Below, piece by piece: positions 16,744 through 25,595 of a stretch of 64,000 nucleotides of DNA; position 1 is the first letter of the stretch, and the number at the start of each line of letters is the position of its first letter. The notes under the pieces are model-generated. The model did not search any database. It saw only the letters and a program-made list of their open reading frames with translations, and had not been told where the DNA came from. Both the position numbers and the translations under genes were made by a program. Source of the DNA: JBHJGS01 sp050331575 (GTDB taxonomy: Bacteria > Pseudomonadota > Alphaproteobacteria > Sphingomonadales > Rhodothalassiaceae). The stretch is from positions 41,335-105,334 of the forward strand of contig JBHJGS010000048.1 in NCBI GenBank assembly GCA_050331575.1. The letters run 5' to 3'.

Positions 16744-17676
16744 ATGCGCCTGACTTCCGCTCAACCTGGGCTCGAGCACCACGGCCTCGCCTTGCCGGCG
16801 CTCATCTTGGGCGCGGTGGGAATCGGTTTTGCGCCCATCTTCGTGCGTCTGGCCGGGGCCACGGGGGTGGAACCGGTGGCGTCGGCGTTTTGGCGCCTGA
16901 CGCTGGCGGTCCCGCTGATGCTGCCTTGGGTGCTGTGGCGCGGGCGCGCGGCTCGAAGACGCACCACGGTTGAGCGGTCTGAGACGGCAAGTCCGGCTGC
17001 GCGGTGGGCGTTGGGTGCGGCCGGCTTGTTCTTTGCGGCGGATTTGGCCCTGTGGCACTGGTCGATCACCTTAACAAGCGTGGCCAACGCAACACTGCTG
17101 GCCAATCTCAACACCGTCTTCGTGGCGCTGATCAGTTATTTTTTTTTCAAGGAATGGCTCAATTTGCGCTTTTGGGCGGGGTTGGCGGCAGCCCTGGCCG
17201 GCGCGGCCTTGCTGTTGCGCGCCTCGCTGGTGGTCGGCGGTCCGCGGCCCTTGGGCGATTTATTGGGGGTGCTGACCGCCACCATGTATGCCGGCTATTT
17301 TTTGTCGGTGCGGGCAGCTCGGCGCGGCCTGGGCACCACCGCCGTCTTGTTCGGCAGTTCCATTGTCACCGCGGCCGCTCTCTTGCCTGTCGCGCTGCTC
17401 CTCGGCGAAGGGATCTGGCCCTCCGATGGTGCCGCGTGGCTGCCGCTGTTCGGCCTCGCCGCGGTGTCTCAACTGATCGGGCAGGGGCTGATCATCTTTG
17501 CCCTGAAGCACCTTCCGGCCGCCTTTTCAGCGGTCAGCCTGTTGATGCAGCCGGTGGTCGCCGCCATCGCCGCCTGGGGGCTGTTCGGCGAAGCGCTGGG
17601 GCCGGTGGAACTGGCCGGCGGCGTTGCTGTGCTGGTGGGCATCAATCTGGCCCGCCTGGGCTCAGCGCGGCGCTGA
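16744..17676 (+). CDS. DMT family (EamA) transporter
   Basis: A 310-residue inner-membrane protein with ten hydrophobic segments in two EamA repeats, typical of drug/metabolite transporters that export amino acids or metabolites. Family strings are IFVRLAGATGVEPVASAFWR near the start, LANLNTVFVALISYFFFKEW at the end of the first half, and VAAIAAWGLFGEALGPVELAGG in the second. The substrate cannot be predicted. It is divergent from the histidine kinase gene with about 68 nt between starts. No clear ribosome site precedes the ATG. Confidence 0.85.
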   Translation: MRLTSAQPGLEHHGLALPALILGAVGIGFAPIFVRLAGATGVEPVASAFWRLTLAVPLMLPWVLWRGRAARRRTTVERSETASPAARWALGAAGLFFAADLALWHWSITLTSVANATLLANLNTVFVALISYFFFKEWLNLRFWAGLAAALAGAALLLRASLVVGGPRPLGDLLGVLTATMYAGYFLSVRAARRGLGTTAVLFGSSIVTAAALLPVALLLGEGIWPSDGAAWLPLFGLAAVSQLIGQGLIIFALKHLPAAFSAVSLLMQPVVAAIAAWGLFGEALGPVELAGGVAVLVGINLARLGSARR

Positions 17677-17748
17677 CGCCTGTCAGCCCCGCTTGACCGG
17701 CGCCTGTGACCAATCCGTCAGGGGTGTCCGCCAGCGCCTATCGCGGGA

Positions 17749-20100
17749 TCAGGCCTGAATCAGCAGGCTGGCGGCGGCGTCCAGCACCGCGTCGGCATCC
17801 AAGCGATAGGCGGCATACAGATCCGGCAGATCGCCGGTCTGGCCGAAGCAGTCCACGCCCAGCGGCACCACCGGCTGGCCGCGCACCGACCCAAGCCAGC
17901 TCAAGGCGCTGGGCGCGCCGTCGATCATCGTGATCAGGCCCGCGCGCGGCGCCAGCGGCGCCAGCAATTGCCGAGTCCAAGACGGCCGCGCCGCACCGCT
18001 TGCCAGATCCTCGGTTTCCTGCCGCCAGCCGCGGTGCAGCCGATCCGCCGAGGTCACCGCCAGCAGCCCCAGCCCGGGAATATCCTCGCGCAACAACTCA
18101 TAGGCTTGGCGTGCCTCCGGCGCCAGGGCGCCGGTATAGGCAATCGCCAGCGGCGCGCCGTGGGCGGGCGGCTCGGCCCAGTAGCCCCCAGCGATCACTG
18201 CGGCGGCGTCCAACGGTCGCGACGGCTGGTCGAGCACGCGCGTGCTCAGCCGCAAATAGATGGAGCCGCCGTCAGCCGCCTGCAGGTGCTCAAACGACCA
18301 GCGCAGGATCGCGGCCAGTTCATCGGCAAAGGCGGGCTCAAACGAACTCAGCTTGTCCTGCGCCATGCCGATCACGGGCGGATGGATTGACTGGTGTGCG
18401 CCGCCCTCCGGCCCCAGGGTGATACCCGACGGCGTCGCCACCACAATGAAACGGGCGTCCTGGTAACAGGCATAGTTCAACGCATCCAGCCCGCGGTTGA
18501 TGAACGGGTCATACAGGGTGCCGATCGGAAACAGGCGGTGGCCGAACAGGTCATGCGCCAGGCCGAAGGCGGCCAGCGCGAGGAACAGATTATGCTCCGC
18601 AATGCCCAGTTCCAGATGCTGGCCGGCGGGGCTGGCGGCCCATTTCTGCGGGCTCATCACCCGGGCGTCCTTGAAGAAGTCAGCGACGTCGGCGCGGGCG
18701 AAGCGGCCGCGCTGATTGACCCATCCGCCCAGATTGGTCGACACCGTCACATCCGGCGAGGTGGTCAGGATATGGTCGGCCAGGGCGCTGTCGCCCTTGC
18801 CCAGATCGTTCAGGATCCGGCCGAAGGCGACCTGCGTGGAGATTGCCGCATCGGTCGGACAGGGCAGCGCCTCGGGCACCGGCACAGGCTCCGGCACAGG
18901 CTCCGGCACTTGCTCCGGCACGGGCCCGGCGGCGGGCAGGTCCAGCGGCTGGGTGAACGCAACCTGGTCCAGAAAGCCGCGCAGCGCGTCGGCATTCCCA
19001 ACACCCTCCAGCGGCTCCCATTCCCGGCCCTCGCGCACCTGCATCTGCTCGCGATACTGCGCCATCTGCGCCAGCGTCATCAGGCCGGCATGATTGTCTT
19101 TATGCCCGGCGAACGGCAGGCCATAGCCCTTGATCGTGTAGATCAAGAACAGCTGCGGCCGGTCATCGTCGATGGCGCGGAAAGTCTCCAGCAACAGATC
19201 GACATCGTGGCCGGCCAGATTGGTCATCAGGTCGGCCAGCGAAGCGTCGTCATAGCGCGCGATCAGGGCTTGACCGTCCGCGTCGAGATCGGCGGTCAGC
19301 TGTTCGCGCCAGGCCGCGCCGCCCTGGAAGGTTAAGGCGGAATAGCGATCATTCGGGCACTGGTCGATCCAGGCGCGCAGCGACTGCCCGCCCGGTTCGG
19401 CGAAGGCGGCTTCCAGCTTGCGGCCGTATTTCAGGGTGTGGACCTGCCAGTCGCACGCCTGGAAAATGCGGATGAAGCGGTCGTGCATCATCGCATGCAC
19501 CACCGCGTCCAGGCTCTGGCGATTATAGTCGATGATCCACCAGGTGTCGCGCAGACCATATTTGGCGCCTTCCAGCAGCGCCTCATAGATATTGCCCTCG
19601 TCCAGCTCGGCATCGCCCATCAAGGCAATCATGCGGCCGCGCCTGGCCTCCGGCAGCGCCTGGCGCGCCAGCAGATAGTCCTGCACCATGGCGGCAAAGC
19701 TGGTGATCGCCACGCCCAGTCCGACCGAGCCGGTGGAAAAATCCACCCGGATCTTGTCCTTGGTGCGGGAGGGATAGGATTGCGCGCCGCCGAAGCCGCG
19801 GAATTTCTCCAACTGATCGCGGCTTTGCCGGCCCAGCAGATATTCAATGGCGTGCAGTGCCGGACTGGCATGCGGCTTGACCGCGACGCGATCCTGCGGC
19901 CGCAAGACGCCGAAATACAGGCTCGACAGGGTCGTGGCGAGCGAGGCGGAGGACGCCTGATGGCCGCCGACCTTGATGCCGTCGCGATTCTCCCGGACAT
20001 GATTGGCATGGTGGATCATCCAGGCGGAGAGCCAGTGCACCCGCCGGTCCAGGGCCGCGATCATCGCCGATTCCCGTTGATCCACCAGATTGCGCGCCAT
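17749..20100 (-). CDS. AceE-like transketolase (homodimeric pyruvate dehydrogenase E1 type)
   Basis: A 783-residue thiamine-diphosphate enzyme of the homodimeric E1/transketolase group. The ThDP motif appears as GDAELDEGNIYEALL (residue ~161) with IIDYNRQSLD after it, the early His is in KPHASPALHAIEYLLG, and a pyrimidine-binding domain with ELGIAEHNLFLALAAFGL follows in the second half. Resemblance is closer to AceE (about 890 residues) than to sugar transketolase, but it is shorter, and no E2 or E3 gene is nearby. Its substrate is therefore uncertain. A Pro-rich linker built from VPEP units joins the two halves near residues 395-420. GGAGGGG stands before the ATG at 20100, which rules out the longer frame. 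It is divergent from pabB-pabC. Confidence 0.78.
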   Translation of the reverse strand: MARNLVDQRESAMIAALDRRVHWLSAWMIHHANHVRENRDGIKVGGHQASSASLATTLSSLYFGVLRPQDRVAVKPHASPALHAIEYLLGRQSRDQLEKFRGFGGAQSYPSRTKDKIRVDFSTGSVGLGVAITSFAAMVQDYLLARQALPEARRGRMIALMGDAELDEGNIYEALLEGAKYGLRDTWWIIDYNRQSLDAVVHAMMHDRFIRIFQACDWQVHTLKYGRKLEAAFAEPGGQSLRAWIDQCPNDRYSALTFQGGAAWREQLTADLDADGQALIARYDDASLADLMTNLAGHDVDLLLETFRAIDDDRPQLFLIYTIKGYGLPFAGHKDNHAGLMTLAQMAQYREQMQVREGREWEPLEGVGNADALRGFLDQVAFTQPLDLPAAGPVPEQVPEPVPEPVPVPEALPCPTDAAISTQVAFGRILNDLGKGDSALADHILTTSPDVTVSTNLGGWVNQRGRFARADVADFFKDARVMSPQKWAASPAGQHLELGIAEHNLFLALAAFGLAHDLFGHRLFPIGTLYDPFINRGLDALNYACYQDARFIVVATPSGITLGPEGGAHQSIHPPVIGMAQDKLSSFEPAFADELAAILRWSFEHLQAADGGSIYLRLSTRVLDQPSRPLDAAAVIAGGYWAEPPAHGAPLAIAYTGALAPEARQAYELLREDIPGLGLLAVTSADRLHRGWRQETEDLASGAARPSWTRQLLAPLAPRAGLITMIDGAPSALSWLGSVRGQPVVPLGVDCFGQTGDLPDLYAAYRLDADAVLDAAASLLIQA
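18881..18916. repeat. 12-bp tandem repeat coding a Pro-rich linker
   Basis: Three 12-bp units (plus strand GGCACAGGCTCC, GGCACAGGCTCC, GGCACTTGCTCC) with degenerate flanks. On the coding strand they give repeated V-P-E-P, lying between the two catalytic halves of the AceE-like enzyme. Confidence 0.75.
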
Positions 20101-20197
20101 ATCCCCTCCGTACTCTGTGGCTCCGCGGTGTTGTGGAAGCAAAGGCCGCAGCGCGCAAGAACTTGACCGCCATGCCTGTCTGCGCAGACTGCACGCC

Positions 20198-21994
20198 ATG
20201 CCTCATCCCCTCCGCTGCCCGCCGGTCATTCTGCTTGACGACAGCCTGTCCGGACGCGGGCTGCTATACAGCAATCCTCGCCAGATCGTGTGCGCTGAGA
20301 CTGTCCGGGACGTGCCGGCGGCCTTGGCAGCGTTGGATGCGGCGGTCGCGGCTGGCTATCATGCCGCGGGCTTTCTCGCCTATGAAGCGGCCGCAGCGAT
20401 TGAGCCGCGCCTGGCGGACCGGCCGCTGCCGGATGAGCCGTTGCTTTGGTTCTTGATCACCGAGGCGCCGCAGCATCTGGACGCCGCGGCGCTGCAAGCC
20501 TTGCTTGAAGAGGCTGACGGCGGGACCGCGCGCGGCTTTGGCTTGGCGCCTCAGCCCGCCCCATCGCTGAAGCTTTGGTATGATCAGGCCTTTCAGCGGC
20601 TCCAAGACTGGATCGCAGCGGGCGACATTTATCAAGCCAATCTGACATTTCAGCAGCCGGTGCTCCTCAGCGGCGATGGGCTGGCGGCCTATCGGGCGCT
20701 GCGACGGGCGCAGCCGGTGGGCTTCGGCGCCTATGCCGATACCGGCACATGGCGGCTGTTGTCGCTGTCTCCGGAACTGTTTTTCGCCAGTGATGGCGAG
20801 CGGCTGACCGCGCGGCCGATGAAGGGCACGGCCGCGCGCCATCCCCTGGCCGAGGAGGATGACAAGGCCGCCTCAAGGCTGGCAGCCGATCCCAAGCAGC
20901 GTGCGGAAAATCTGATGATCGTGGATCTGCTCCGCAACGACCTCTCGCGCGTGGCCGTGCCCGGATCGGTCGCCGTGCCGACGCTTTTCGCGCTGGAACG
21001 CTATCCCTCGGTTCATCAGATGACCTCGACCATTAGCGCGGATCGGCTGCCGGATTTGCCGCCGTCGCAGCTGATCCAAGCGCTATTTCCTTGTGGATCG
21101 GTGACCGGGGCGCCGAAGCTGCGGGCGATGCAATGCTTGGCCGCGGTGGAACCGGGGCCACGCGGCGTCTACACCGGGGCGATCGGGTATTTCGCTCCGG
21201 ACGGGCGGTGCAGCTTCAATGTCGCGATCCGGACATTGGTGTTGGCACCGAACGGGCACGGCCGCATCGGCTTGGGCTCGGGCATTGTCGCTGACAGCGA
21301 AGCGGAGACGGAGTGGCGGGAATGTGCGCTGAAGGCCCGCTTTCTGAAAGCCGAGCAGCCGGACTTCGCGCTGATCGAGACGATGGTCTGGCAGCCGGAC
21401 CATGGCGTGCCGCGCCTGCGCGCGCATTTGGAGCGGCTGACCCGGTCCGCGGCCTGGTTCGGTCGGCCCTGCGATGCAGACGCAGTGCGCGCGGCGATCA
21501 CCGATGTCTGCCAGGATCTGCCGCAGCAGCACGGGGATTGGATGGTTCGGCTTCACCTTGCCGGCGATGGCTCGGTGAGCGCTCAGGCACGGCCGGTGCC
21601 GGCACGTCCAGAGCCGGTGACCCTGGCCTTGAGCCCGACACCGGTGCATAGCGAAAATGTGTTTCTCTACCATAAAACGAGTCATCGCAGCTTCTACGAA
21701 AATCCGCGCGCGCTGTTGCATGACCGGCTGGGTGTTGACGATGTCCTCTTCGTCAATGAGCGCGGCGAGCTGACCGAAGCCGCCCGCGGGTCCCTGTTCG
21801 TGCAACGCGGCGACCGCTTGGTCACGCCGCCGCTCAGCGCTGGCCTGCTGCCCGGGCTGTTGCGGGCCGAACTGCTGGCGTCGGGCCACGCGACGGAAGC
21901 GACGCTAAGGCCCGCGGATCTGCGCGGCGCGACGGCGCTGTTCTGGGGCAATAGCGTCACGGGATTGAAGCGCGCACAACTCATCGACGCATAG
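20198..21994 (+). CDS. pabB: Aminodeoxychorismate synthase component I / aminodeoxychorismate lyase fusion
   Basis: A 598-residue fusion. Residues ~1-430 are a chorismate-binding domain like PabB (KGTAARHP, IVDLLRNDLSRVA, LFPCGSVTGAPKLRAM near 300, GVYTGAIGYF), and residues ~440-598 a class IV aminotransferase-fold lyase like PabC (YHKTSHRSFYE with the PLP lysine near 491, LFVNERGELTEAARGSLF, FWGNSVTGLKRA). Together they convert chorismate and ammonia to 4-aminobenzoate for folate. The glutaminase PabA must come from elsewhere. The fusion is known in proteobacteria. The start at 20198 is the first ATG giving a normal N terminus, but no ribosome site precedes it, so the true start is uncertain. 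Confidence 0.87.
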   Translation: MPHPLRCPPVILLDDSLSGRGLLYSNPRQIVCAETVRDVPAALAALDAAVAAGYHAAGFLAYEAAAAIEPRLADRPLPDEPLLWFLITEAPQHLDAAALQALLEEADGGTARGFGLAPQPAPSLKLWYDQAFQRLQDWIAAGDIYQANLTFQQPVLLSGDGLAAYRALRRAQPVGFGAYADTGTWRLLSLSPELFFASDGERLTARPMKGTAARHPLAEEDDKAASRLAADPKQRAENLMIVDLLRNDLSRVAVPGSVAVPTLFALERYPSVHQMTSTISADRLPDLPPSQLIQALFPCGSVTGAPKLRAMQCLAAVEPGPRGVYTGAIGYFAPDGRCSFNVAIRTLVLAPNGHGRIGLGSGIVADSEAETEWRECALKARFLKAEQPDFALIETMVWQPDHGVPRLRAHLERLTRSAAWFGRPCDADAVRAAITDVCQDLPQQHGDWMVRLHLAGDGSVSAQARPVPARPEPVTLALSPTPVHSENVFLYHKTSHRSFYENPRALLHDRLGVDDVLFVNERGELTEAARGSLFVQRGDRLVTPPLSAGLLPGLLRAELLASGHATEATLRPADLRGATALFWGNSVTGLKRAQLIDA

Positions 21995-22272
21995 GCTTTG
22001 GGGCGGTTTGAACACGGCCGTTGCTTGACAAAAAAGCGCAGGGCAAGACTCGACAAGCGCTCGATTATGCGCAATCAATCGCCGGCAGCCGCTGATATAC
22101 GGTTATTGTCTGTCGCGCTGGACGCGCTTATGGTTCAGCGTATATCACGTCTGCCGCAATCAGGGCCGGCATCGGGGGGATAGTGGACTTCAGCGTCCGC
22201 GGGCTGTCCGTTGATGTTGGCCTTGCCGCAGTGGAGCCGCCCCTCCAACCGACAAGCTTCTTAGGAAGGTCT

Positions 22273-23103
22273 ATGAAACACAACCGGATAAGACACCTGG
22301 TTCTGGCCGCGGCCGCCTTCGGCATGGCCGCTGTGCCGACCGCGATGGCTCAGGAAGAGCCTGCCGATCCAGCCCCGCCGCCGCGCCCAATCATTGAAGA
22401 TCCCACTCAGTTGAATCGCGTCTTCGATGAAGCGCGCGAAATCAACCAGCTTGCTCAGGCCTCCCAGGAGGAAATCAACGATCTGAGCAGCGAAACCTCG
22501 CAATTGGTTGTGCAGTATGATCGCCTACTGAAGCAGTTGGAAGGCATCCGCGCCTTCAACGCGCAGCAGGAGCGATTGATTCAGGCGCAGCAGCAGGAGA
22601 TTGCCGAGTACGAACAGTCGATTATCGACGTTCAGGCGGTGCGCCGGCAGATCACGCCGTTGATGCTGCGCATGATCGGCGCGATCGAGCGGTTCGTGGA
22701 CCTGGATATGCCGTTCTTGCTGGAGCAGCGGCGCGAGCGGGTGGAGGGCCTGCGTGATCTCATGGATCGCTCGGATGTGTCTGAAGCGGAGAAGTTCCGG
22801 CGCGTGTTCGAGGTCTATCAGATCGAGAATGAGTATGGCCGGACGATCGGCACCTATCCCGGTGAGGTGACCGTCGACGGCGCAGTGAAGACCGTGGATT
22901 TCCTGCGGATCGGCCGGATTATTTTGGCCTATGAAAGCCAGGACGCCACCGAGGTGGGATTTTTCAATCCGGTGACCGAGCAGTTCGAACCCTTGCCGCC
23001 GGCTTACCGCAATACGATCACCGCGGCGCTGCGCTATGCCAATCGTCAGGCCTCTCCTGAGATCTACGCGCTGCCCATCAACGGACCGGAGCCCGTGCAA
23101 TGA
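22273..23103 (+). CDS. DUF3450 periplasmic coiled-coil protein of the TonB-TtpC system
   Basis: A 276-residue exported protein: signal peptide to about residue 27 (AVPTAMA), a coiled coil over about residues 45-125 (many Gln/Glu/Leu), then a folded C-terminal part with VTVDGAVKTVDFLRIGR. This is the DUF3450 family, whose genes travel with TtpC-type ExbB/ExbD/TonB clusters. It is likely a periplasmic partner of TtpC. AGGAAGG precedes the ATG at 22273, and the stop overlaps the ttpC start as ATGA. A tentative promoter (TTGTCT at 22106, TATGGT at 22129, 17-nt spacing) lies about 140 nt upstream, but it is weak. It heads the operon. Confidence 0.82.
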   Translation: MKHNRIRHLVLAAAAFGMAAVPTAMAQEEPADPAPPPRPIIEDPTQLNRVFDEAREINQLAQASQEEINDLSSETSQLVVQYDRLLKQLEGIRAFNAQQERLIQAQQQEIAEYEQSIIDVQAVRRQITPLMLRMIGAIERFVDLDMPFLLEQRRERVEGLRDLMDRSDVSEAEKFRRVFEVYQIENEYGRTIGTYPGEVTVDGAVKTVDFLRIGRIILAYESQDATEVGFFNPVTEQFEPLPPAYRNTITAALRYANRQASPEIYALPINGPEPVQ

Positions 23104-24518
23104 CCCGATTCTTCCGTATTTTGTTCATGACGGCGGCGGTGGCGGGGCTCGCGCCGCTGGCCGGGGCACAAGAAGAACAAGCGCAGCCGCCGGCGCAACC
23201 GGTGCCGGAATCCGAAGCCGCGGATTTGGACGCGCTGTTCGACGAGGTGCGCACCCAGAAGCTGTCTGAAAGCGAAGAGCATGAGCGCCGGCTGCAGGAA
23301 TTTCGCCGGCAGCGCAATCAGCAGCAACAGCTGATCCAGCAGGTGCAAAACCAGATCGCTCAGGCCGAACGGCGCTCTCAACAATTGGAGGCGACCCAGC
23401 GACAGAATGAAGAGCGCCTGGTGGAATTGCAGCGCCGGCTGGATGAAGCCAAGGGGGAGCTGCGCGAACTGTTTGGCGTGCTGCAGCAGGTGGCCGGCGA
23501 TACGCGCAGCCTGATCCAGGGCTCGCTGGTGACGCTGCAGGCGCGCGCCCAGAGGATCGACCGGCTGGAAGGCATCGAAACGCTGATCGAAAAGTCCAAC
23601 CGGGCCTCGCAATTGCCGTCGATTGACGAGATCGAAGTGCTGTGGCGGGAACTGATGCGGGAGATGACACAATCGGGCCGGATCACCGAATTTCCCTACA
23701 CGGTGGCAACGGCCGGCGGCGATCGGGAAGAGGTCGATCTGATCCGGGTCGGGCTGTTCAATCTGGTCGCCAACGGCGAATATTTCTTCTTCGACGAGGC
23801 GGCCAATACGGTGGTGGAGCTTGCCAAGCAGCCGCCGCGTTTCGAGAGCACCGCCGCGGCCTTGACCAATGCGCAACCCGGGGAGATCGTACGCTTCGGT
23901 ATCGACCCCCTGCGCGGTCAGTTGCTGCAACTGTTGAAGGAGGTGCCGGACCCGCTCGAGCGGATCGATCAGGGCGGGGCTGTTGGCTATGTCATTCTGG
24001 CACTGGGCGCGATCGGCATCCTGATTGTGATCTACAAGACCATCACCTTGACGCTGACTTCCATGGCCGTGCGGTCCCAGGTGAAGAGCGACACGCCGAA
24101 AAAGGGCAATCCGCTCGGCCGCATCCTGTCCGTCTATCACGATAACCGCAATGTGGATGTGGAGACGCTGGAACTGAAGCTGGACGAGGCAATCCTGCGC
24201 GAAACGCCGGCCCTGGAGCGGGGGCTGACCTTGATCAAGATCATCTCCGCGGTGGCGCCGTTGTTCGGTCTGTTGGGGACTGTCACCGGGATGATCGAGA
24301 CCTTCCAGGCGATCACCCTGTTCGGCACCGGCGATCCCAAGCTGATGGCGGGCGGGATTTCCCAAGCCTTGGTGACGACCGTGCTCGGCCTTGTGGTGGC
24401 GATCCCAACTTTGCTGCTGCACAGCCTGGTGGCCGGTATCGCCAAGAACATCATTCATGTTCTGGAAGAGCAGTCCGCCGGCATCATCGCGGTGCATGCG
24501 GAGAAGGAACACGCCTGA
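23100..24518 (+). CDS. TtpC-like MotA/TolQ/ExbB proton channel protein with periplasmic coiled coil
   Basis: A 472-residue protein: signal peptide (about 1-23), long periplasmic coiled coil (about 40-130), a periplasmic domain similar in layout to the preceding DUF3450 protein (EEVDLIRVGLFNLVANGEYF), and then a MotA/TolQ/ExbB channel domain (membrane segments near 290-320 and at about 378-400 and 425-445; PLFGLLGTVTGMIETFQAI). This matches TtpC, the extra inner-membrane protein needed by the TonB2 system of Vibrio for energy transfer. It probably joins ExbB, ExbD and TonB in using the proton gradient. Four-base overlap with the upstream gene and one-base overlap (TGATG) with exbB show tight coupling. 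Confidence 0.85.
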   Translation: MTRFFRILFMTAAVAGLAPLAGAQEEQAQPPAQPVPESEAADLDALFDEVRTQKLSESEEHERRLQEFRRQRNQQQQLIQQVQNQIAQAERRSQQLEATQRQNEERLVELQRRLDEAKGELRELFGVLQQVAGDTRSLIQGSLVTLQARAQRIDRLEGIETLIEKSNRASQLPSIDEIEVLWRELMREMTQSGRITEFPYTVATAGGDREEVDLIRVGLFNLVANGEYFFFDEAANTVVELAKQPPRFESTAAALTNAQPGEIVRFGIDPLRGQLLQLLKEVPDPLERIDQGGAVGYVILALGAIGILIVIYKTITLTLTSMAVRSQVKSDTPKKGNPLGRILSVYHDNRNVDVETLELKLDEAILRETPALERGLTLIKIISAVAPLFGLLGTVTGMIETFQAITLFGTGDPKLMAGGISQALVTTVLGLVVAIPTLLLHSLVAGIAKNIIHVLEEQSAGIIAVHAEKEHA

Positions 24519-25045
24519 TGCTGTGGTTGACGCAAAGCATCGAGGCGATCGAGCTGTTCATGGAAAAAGGGGGCCCCGTCTTGTACGGGGTCCTCGCGGT
24601 CACATTTGTTATGTGGACGCTGATCATCGAACGGTTCTGGTATTTTGCCTTCGGCGCCCGGGCCGACATCAACCGAGCGGTTGACGCTTGGGAAGCGCGG
24701 CCGGAGCGCAAATCCTGGTATGCGCACAAGATCCGGACCGCCATGCTGTCAGAAGTGCGCAACAGCTTGTCGTCCAACATCGAGATGATCAAGACGCTGG
24801 TGGCGACGTGTCCGTTGGTCGGTCTTCTGGGCACGGTGACCGGCATGATCACGGTGTTTGACGCCATGGCGGCGTTCGGCAGCGGCAATGCCCGGGCGAT
24901 GGCCGACGGCGTCAGCCAGGCGACGATCCCGACCATGGCGGGTATGGTGGCTGCGCTGTCTGGTGTGTTTGTCTCGACCTTTTTGGAACGGCGGGCCAAG
25001 CGGCAGGCGGAGCGGCTGGAAGACAGCCTGACGATGGATCACTGA
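24518..25045 (+). CDS. exbB: ExbB-family proton channel protein (MotA/TolQ/ExbB)
   Basis: A 175-residue inner-membrane protein with three membrane segments and the conserved block CPLVGLLGTVTGMITVFDAM, followed by QATIPTMAGMVAALSGVFVSTFLERR. It is short for ExbB (E. coli has 244 residues), the usual size for the second ExbB of TtpC systems. It should form the pentameric channel around ExbD. Its start overlaps the ttpC stop by one base (TGATG). A hairpin and a candidate promoter follow before exbD, so exbD expression may be set apart from exbB. Confidence 0.88.
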   Translation: MLWLTQSIEAIELFMEKGGPVLYGVLAVTFVMWTLIIERFWYFAFGARADINRAVDAWEARPERKSWYAHKIRTAMLSEVRNSLSSNIEMIKTLVATCPLVGLLGTVTGMITVFDAMAAFGSGNARAMADGVSQATIPTMAGMVAALSGVFVSTFLERRAKRQAERLEDSLTMDH

Positions 25046-25052
25046 GGCGTGT

Positions 25053-25082
25053 GCCGGTCGGGCGCCTTTGGGTCCGACCGGC
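25053..25082 (+). terminator. Intra-operon hairpin between exbB and exbD
   Basis: A perfect 9-bp stem (GCCGGTCGG at 25053-25061, CCGACCGGC at 25074-25082) with a 12-nt loop starts 8 nt after the exbB stop and is followed by GCTTTACGTTT. The T run is weak, so partial termination or mRNA 3'-end protection is likelier than full termination. Confidence 0.45.
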
Positions 25083-25084
25083 GC

Positions 25085-25113
25085 TTTACGTTTGACACGA
25101 CATTTGATATAAA
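25085..25113 (+). promoter_or_regulatory. Candidate sigma70-type promoter for exbD-exbD-tonB
   Basis: TTTACG (25085-25090) and TATAAA (25108-25113) are separated by exactly 17 nt, just after the exbB hairpin and about 30 nt before the exbD start. The -35 matches 4 of 6 and the -10 5 of 6 consensus bases. A better-looking TTGACA at 25092 is only 10 nt from the -10 and cannot pair with it. Confidence 0.35.
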
Positions 25114-25145
25114 GTTTCCTCGAATGGGAAAGAGCAGACAGGAAG

Positions 25146-25556
25146 ATGCGCAAATTTGCTAAGCAGCAGGATGAGGCGGAAATCAATATGACGCCGATGC
25201 TCGACATCGTGTTCATCATGTTGATTTTCTTCATCGTCACCGCGTCGTTCGTGAAGGAGCAAGGGCTGGAGCAGACCAAGCCGCCGCCGTCCACGAACGA
25301 GCCGCCGGATGAGGAGAAGCGCAACTGCGTGATCCGCGTGACCAACAGCAATCGGATCATGTACGGCTTCCGCGAGATCGACGAATCCTCGATTCGCCCG
25401 AATATTGAACAGTGCCGCGCGACCAATCCCGAAGCCGTGGTGATCATCCAAGCCGAACCCGATGCAGATGCGGAGTTCGTCATCGCTGCCCAGGATCAGG
25501 CGCGCCAGGTCAATCGCAATATCCCGATTACAGTGAAGGAAACGCCGCCGCGCTAA
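25146..25556 (+). CDS. exbD: ExbD-family biopolymer transport protein (first copy)
   Basis: A 136-residue ExbD/TolR family protein: short cytoplasmic N terminus, one membrane helix carrying the proton-binding Asp (MTPMLDIVFIMLIFFIVTA), then a periplasmic domain ending in VNRNIPITVKETPPR. It works inside the ExbB channel to couple proton flow to TonB. AGGAAG precedes the ATG. Its membrane-helix codons are identical to the next gene for 56 nt, while the periplasmic domains are strongly diverged, for example CRATNPEAVVIIQAEPDADA here. Confidence 0.9.
   Translation: MRKFAKQQDEAEINMTPMLDIVFIMLIFFIVTASFVKEQGLEQTKPPPSTNEPPDEEKRNCVIRVTNSNRIMYGFREIDESSIRPNIEQCRATNPEAVVIIQAEPDADAEFVIAAQDQARQVNRNIPITVKETPPR
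25188..25243 (+). repeat. 56-nt segment identical to 25638-25693 (exbD copy 1)
   Basis: Every base from ATGACGCCG to GTCACCGC, coding the ExbD membrane helix, matches the second exbD exactly, including all third codon positions. Confidence 0.95.
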
Positions 25557-25595
25557 GCGGGGGGCGGGGGTTCCCACTCCAGGAGGTTCGCTGCC

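Noticed and set aside
18394..19335. 313-codon plus-strand frame opposite the AceE-like gene
   Set aside because: It is antisense to clear ThDP-enzyme motifs and has no family resemblance.
22025..22060. Perfect TTGACA upstream of the DUF3450 gene
   Set aside because: No acceptable -10 element occurs 16-18 nt downstream.
25092..25113. TTGACA followed by TATAAA before exbD
   Set aside because: The two boxes are only 10 nt apart, too close for a sigma70 promoter. The weaker TTTACG at 25085 has the correct 17-nt spacing.
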